From Capsicum annuum (Eukaryota; Streptophyta; Magnoliopsida; Solanales; Solanaceae), in the NCBI RefSeq assembly GCF_002878395.1, contig NC_061121.1, positions 14,467,996 through 14,531,995 on the forward strand: a DNA stretch of 64,000 nucleotides, read 5' to 3'. Positions 59,536 through 64,000 of this stretch are shown piece by piece. Position 1 is the stretch's first letter; each line of letters begins with the position of its first letter. The notes beneath the pieces were generated by a model that saw only the letters and a program-made list of their open reading frames with translations, was not told the origin of the DNA and made no database searches. The position numbers and the translations under genes were made by a program.

Positions 59536-59652
59536 AGAAAGTGTCTTATTGTTATTTCTGGTCTTGCTTTATCCATGATATCCTTTCTTTTGGGATTTGT
59601 AAACATAATATATTAAACACAAAGAAATTAAACAATTAGGTTGGAGTAATAG

Positions 59653-62600
59653 TGTTGAGTTTTTAAGAGTTGTGAATGAAAAATGAATAAATATTTATTT
59701 TTTTTTGAAAATACACCAAGAGAAAGTATGCAATTTGAATAGACACCTTTTCGGTTTGGATGGTTATAACCTTTCTAATGGGTTGTGATTTTTTCGAAGA
59801 GTTGTACCTTTTTCGAAGAGTTGCACCTGATGAAGGGGTGCACCTTTTTGAACCATTATTTCTCTTCATGAATCAACACCTTGTTGACTATAAATACCTG
59901 AATTTTTCCTCAGGTATAGACATGAAATTTTGAAGAAAAAATACTCTTCGTTCTTAAAAAACTGTAGTTTGATTTGCTGCCGTTGGATGTTTTCGTAGTT
60001 CGACAGAATTTGAGACACCGTTATTCTGTCAAAGTGATTCATTTTATCCTAGGAGGATATATTCCATAAACTTGGGTACTTGAGGGGAATAATTTTCTTA
60101 AGCCTTAAGGACACACCGTGAATTCGGTGGACTTGAATTTTTCTGTTTCATCTCTTTTTCTTAAAGTTAGTTTTATTGTTTTTAGTAAATAGTTTGAACT
60201 TCATAGTGATAGTTCTTCAACTGTTTGAATTTGTGTCTAAAACCTGTGGGGTTTCATTCTGTTTGAATTTGATTCTTATTTGAAGTAATAAAAACTTCGT
60301 CAGCTTTCAAAGTTCGTTCGGTTGATGATTTGAAGATATAAAAACTTAATCATTAACTAGAAATAAGTTGGTTAAAGATTAATGTCTTTATTGTTAGTAT
60401 TCTAAAATACTAAAGTGTATGTAAAATATTGACAGCAAAATGACAAATAAAATAAACAACAAATTGATTTAGTTTTTAATGGTGTTGTCCCAACGACGAT
60501 CAATGTTGCATCATTAAGTCGTTCAAATATTGCTCTAGCATTGAAAATGACAGAGAAACTAGAAAAATAATATTTTAAAGTGAACTTCCAAGAATGACAA
60601 CAAATGATATCATTTTTGCTAACCAAATTTGAAATGCAAATCTTTATAAGTATAGATCCTCATATTTTAGAAAAATAATGATTGAAAATCAATTGTCTGG
60701 TTAGAAAGATCTTGTGAGTCATCCCAAGATAGAAGAAGATAATGAGTAGAATGAAAAATCATTAATGATGGTTGCAAATTCTGTTAAGGATGATGCTCCA
60801 AATAATAAAAAGATGAAGAAGTCTTCTGGATAAGAAAAAGAGCAAAACAAGAAAACATTCAAAGGCAAGTGTTATAATTGTAGTGATGTTGGCCACAAAG
60901 CTCTAGATAGTCTAGTTCTAAATAAGAACAAGAAAAGAGATCAGATTAATATGTTGGAAACAAGTATAAAGATTGAAAATTTGTGTGATATGATCACTAA
61001 AAGCAACCTAGTTGGATATCCAGATGAATGGTTGTTTGATTCAGAAACCACTAGACGTGTTTGTACATACAAAGAAATTTTTGCTACTTATGATACCGTT
61101 ATTCCAAAGAAGTGATCTTCTTGGAAAATAATGCAACAACCAAGGTTGAAGGAACTAGGAAGATATTCCTAAAAGTGACTTTCGACAAGGTGTTGACTCT
61201 CAACAATGTTCTCCTTGTTTATACTATTAGGAAGAACTTAGTGCCGACACCACTTCTCTTTAAAAATGGGTTAAGCGTGTGTTTGCATCAGAAAAGTTGT
61301 AATAAGCAAGAATGAATATATGTAGAAAAGGGATAACCTCAATGAGGGTCTTTTCAAAGTTAACGTAATGGTTTTTGAAATGAAGAAGGTTGAGGCATCT
61401 TCGTACTTGCTAGAATCAAATTATTTATGGCATAGTCGTTTAGGACATGTCAATTAAAAAAATCTTGTAAAAACTGATTAGTTTGGAAGTGTTACCTACT
61501 TTAAGTGCAATAAATCAAAGTGTCAAAAGTGTATGGAATCTAAGTATGCTAAGCATCTGTATAAGTCTATTGAAAAGAATTTCAGTCTCTTAGAGTTAAT
61601 CCATACGGACATTTGTGAGATGACGTCAACACCATCTCGTGGTGTAAAAAAGTATTTTATAACTTTTATTAATGGTTGCATTAGATATAGTTATGTTTAT
61701 TTGCTAAATGGTAAGTATGAAGTAATAGACGCGTTTAGGCAATATAAAACTGAAGTTGAAAATCAATTGGATAAAAAGATCAAAATGATAAAAAGTGATA
61801 TGGGTGGAGAATATGAACCCTCCTTTTGCATAGATATGTGTATAAAATGAAATTGTCCATCAAACTACTGACCCGTATTCACCTCAATCAGATGAGATTG
61901 CGGAAAAAAAATCGAACATTAAAGAAAATAATGAATGCCTTACTCATAAGTTAAGATTTACTACAAAACTTGTGGGGAGAATCTATCCTTACAGCTATCA
62001 TAATACTCAATAAAGTGCCTCATAGTAAGACACATTCAATTCCATATGAAAAATGAAAAGGAAGAAAATCCAATTTAAAATATTTCAAAGTGTAGGGGTG
62101 TCTAGTGAAACTTCAAGTTCCTATACCTAAAAGGATAAAAATAGGATCTAAAACTGTGGACTGCGTGTTTATTGGATATGCAAAAAATAGTAAAGCATGT
62201 CAATTTTTGGTTCATAAATCCAAACATTCAGATATCAATGAAAATACGATAATTGAATCAGATAATGTTGAGTTCTTTGAACACATTTATTCGTATAAAA
62301 CTAAACATGAGCAATCTAGTGGAGGATCTAAACGACCTCGAGATAAACCAAACGAGAATGTACTTAATGATGAGAATTCAAGGCGTAGTACACGTCAAAG
62401 AACTTCAACGTTCTTTGAATCAGATTTTGTGACATTTTTCTTGAAAATGAGCCTCAAACGTTTAAAGAAGTGATGTCTTCTTCGAATGTATCCTTTTGAA
62501 AAGAGAAATCAATAGTGATATATTGAGCAACCATACTTAGGAGTTGGTTGATCTTCCTCTAGTAAATAAACTTTTAGGTTCTAAATGGGTCTTCAAAAGA

Positions 62601-62709
62601 AAAATGTAAGTTGATAGTACTATTGACAAATACAAGGCTAGACTTGTATTGAAAGAGTTTAGACAAAAACAAGGCTTTGATTATTTTGATACATACTCGC
62701 CTTTAATTA
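59653..62709 (+). mobile_element. Ty1/copia LTR retrotransposon, 5' part, interrupted by a hAT element
   Basis: The LTR-like start TGTTGAGTTTTTAAGAG at 59,653 interrupts the segment C sequence GGAGTAATAG, so AATAG is a likely target duplication. A TATA box CTATAAATAC is at 59,888-59,897. The leader around 60,040-60,160 matches the LTR remnant at 11,300-11,420. Internal coding traces run in copia order: gag, protease, integrase, start of RT. The element stops at 62,709 inside RT where a hAT end begins. The rest, if present, lies beyond the window. Confidence 0.82.
60440..62709 (+). pseudogene. Copia polyprotein (gag-protease-integrase-RT start), decayed
   Basis: Gag traces near 60,530-60,640; a zinc knuckle CYNCSDVGHKALDS near 60,870-60,911 with Ser where the last Cys is expected. 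The protease region near 61,027-61,060 reads DEWLFDSETTRRVCTYKEIF, where the usual DTGA is altered. TLNNVLLVYTIRKNLV follows at about 61,195-61,245. Integrase core 61,533-61,850: LLELIHTDICEM (first Asp), YFITFINGCIRYSYVYLLNG and IKMIKSDMGGEYE (second Asp). The post-integrase region is 62,105-62,473 (DCVFIGYAKNSKACQFLVHK). RT begins WELVDLPLVNKLLGSKWVFK near 62,540-62,600 and is cut after DYFDTYSPL. Many stops and frameshifts. Confidence 0.85.
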
Positions 62710-64000
62710 TAAGTGTCAACCGGACTGGTACAGGTCAAATCGCTACCGACCCATTAAATTTTACCGGTCTGTAGGCCGGGTTGGGCCTAGCCCAGTTCTT
62801 AATGGACCAAGTCGGGCTAAGACCAACAGTGTAAAATTCTCAAATATCCCATGATTGACCCACGTTAGTATAGTACCGGTTCTAACCAGTCTGGATCAGT
62901 TCAGCCCAGCCCAGTTCGAGTAATGGGCCGATTACCGATCCTCTATGTAAAAAAAAAATAAATTAAATTTAAATTTTCATGTTTTTTTCAATATATACTA
63001 TATATGCATACATATATACATTTTAAACACGTTAAACAATAAACGTGTAACATATATACCTTATATGTTATTCTATTTTAGTATACTACATTGAATTTTC
63101 ACTTTAAAAGATACACACATAAGTACGTTCAACATATATGAGTTTAGATACTACTTGAAATAATATAAATACAAGTTATATACATTATATATTATAGTAC
63201 ATTATAAAAACACATAAAAATATATATACAATAAGTTGAAATACTTTTAGACACATTATACGTTTAATACATACTACTTAAAATACCTTTTGGAAGTTGA
63301 AACATTATACATACAACATATATACTACTTTAGAAAATATATACACATGTATACATTAAATATATACTACTTTAGTCTATAGAGAATATATACACATATA
63401 CATACAATATAATAGATATACTACTTAAAAAACTACTTGAAACAATATACATATAACATATATACACTACATATATACTACTTTAGAATATATACACATG
63501 TATACATTAAATATATACTACTTTAGTCTATAGAAAACATATACACATATATACATACAATATAATATATATATATATATATACTACTTAAAATACTATT
63601 TGAAACAATATATATACATTCCATATATACTACTTTTAGAAAACATATACACATGTATACATTAAATATATACTACTTTAGTCTATGAAAAATATATATA
63701 CATAATATACAAGAGATACTACTTTATAAAACATATACACATGTATACATTAAATATATACTACTTTAGTCCATAGAAAATATATATACATATACATACA
63801 ATTTATACTATTTAAAAGACTACTTGATACATTATACATACAATGTATATATACATTTTATATATATACATACATATATATATATATACACACACACACA
63901 TATATGTATATACACATATATATGTATATCTATATTGTAATATTCCGTAAAATTCTAAGCTTATTTCAACCTCTAGTTGCATGCTTAAGGGGTCCAAGGC
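62710..64000 (-). mobile_element. Second hAT element, reverse orientation, partial
   Basis: Starts TAAGTGTCAACCGGACTGG at 62,710 after a possible 8-bp target TTTAATTA (62,702-62,709). A GC-rich terminal block follows (GTAGGCCGGGTTGGGCCTAG, 62,770-62,790), then AT-rich repeats that are the reverse complement of those in the first hAT. The order of terminal block and repeats shows that its right end comes first, so it lies on the minus strand. The transposase, if any, would be beyond the window. Confidence 0.78.
63080..63955. repeat. AT-rich minisatellite in the second hAT, with TA/CA microsatellite
   Basis: The unit ATATATACTACTTTAGTCTAT with ATACACATGTATACATTAAA recurs near 63,340, 63,490, 63,650 and 63,740. 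It is the reverse complement of the CTCTAAAGTAGTATAT repeat at 19,680-20,621. A simple (TA)n/(CA)n run lies at about 63,845-63,930. Confidence 0.85.

Larger units (their letters stand above)
57548..59652. repeat. Duplicated segment, copy C
   Basis: 57,548-57,640 matches 12,700-12,800 of copy A. 57,890-58,345 matches the shared block of A and B. 58,346-58,490 matches A across its solo-LTR site and provides the empty site. 58,500-59,210 is the NAC region. 59,255-59,535 matches the end and 3' flank of the OMT in B. 59,537-59,652 matches the GTGTCTTATTG block and is then cut by a copia LTR. Confidence 0.78.

Noticed and set aside
1..64000. rRNA genes, organellar insertions or operon-like bacterial gene sets
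   Set aside because: None seen. Base composition, introns and transposon types are those of plant nuclear heterochromatin.

Overview
The window is plant nuclear DNA, almost certainly from the nightshade family and most likely a pepper (Capsicum)-like genome. This placement is an inference. It rests on Ulp1/DUF1985 Mutator-type elements of a style known from Solanaceae, giant Tat/Ogre and Tekay retrotransposons, GC-rich-ended hAT elements, and very low gene density. There is no prokaryotic, organellar or viral genome layout. I see no clearly functional host gene; the best candidate is one NAC-domain reading frame of 170 codons at about 58.7-59.2 kb.

Layout. 1-8 kb: two decayed Ulp1 (C48 protease-like) transposon genes in opposite orientations, embedded in DNA full of the motif ATCTGTTGCA and its complement, including a ~93-bp tandem array at 6.3-7.3 kb. 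8-12 kb: mostly non-coding, with a decayed exon of the nonsense-mediated-decay gene UPF2 at 10.3-10.6 kb and a copia LTR remnant. 12-59.6 kb: three diverged copies (A, B, C) of a segment carrying a NAC-domain gene and, in B and C, an O-methyltransferase gene or its 3' end. These copies are split by many transposons.

Copy A is interrupted by a solo LTR (13,346-14,536) and by a large hAT element (16,417-44,990). The hAT is itself split by a 23.9-kb Tat/Ogre retrotransposon (20,627-44,497), whose 3' LTR is split by another solo LTR (39,128-41,112). All of these have target-site duplications I could read. For two of them a related copy in the same window preserves the uninterrupted site. Between copies A and B lies a Mutator-type fragment. 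Between B and C lies a LINE RNase H fragment cut in two by an internally deleted Tekay chromovirus. After copy C come a copia element and then a second hAT element in the opposite orientation, running off the right edge.

The Ogre element has the full lineage signature: a tRNA-Arg primer site, an extra ORF upstream of gag, gag, protease with a G-patch-like tail, RT, two RNase H domains, integrase, and three tandem arrays (25, 56 and 70 bp) before the 3' LTR. All its frames are broken. A 100-N gap inside it is flanked by two nearly identical 305-bp sequences, which suggests unmerged contig ends. I found no previously undescribed coding system. The most notable items are the self-controlled insertion stack, the Ogre 3' motif repeats, the ATCTGTTG motif swarm, and the NAC/OMT duplication.
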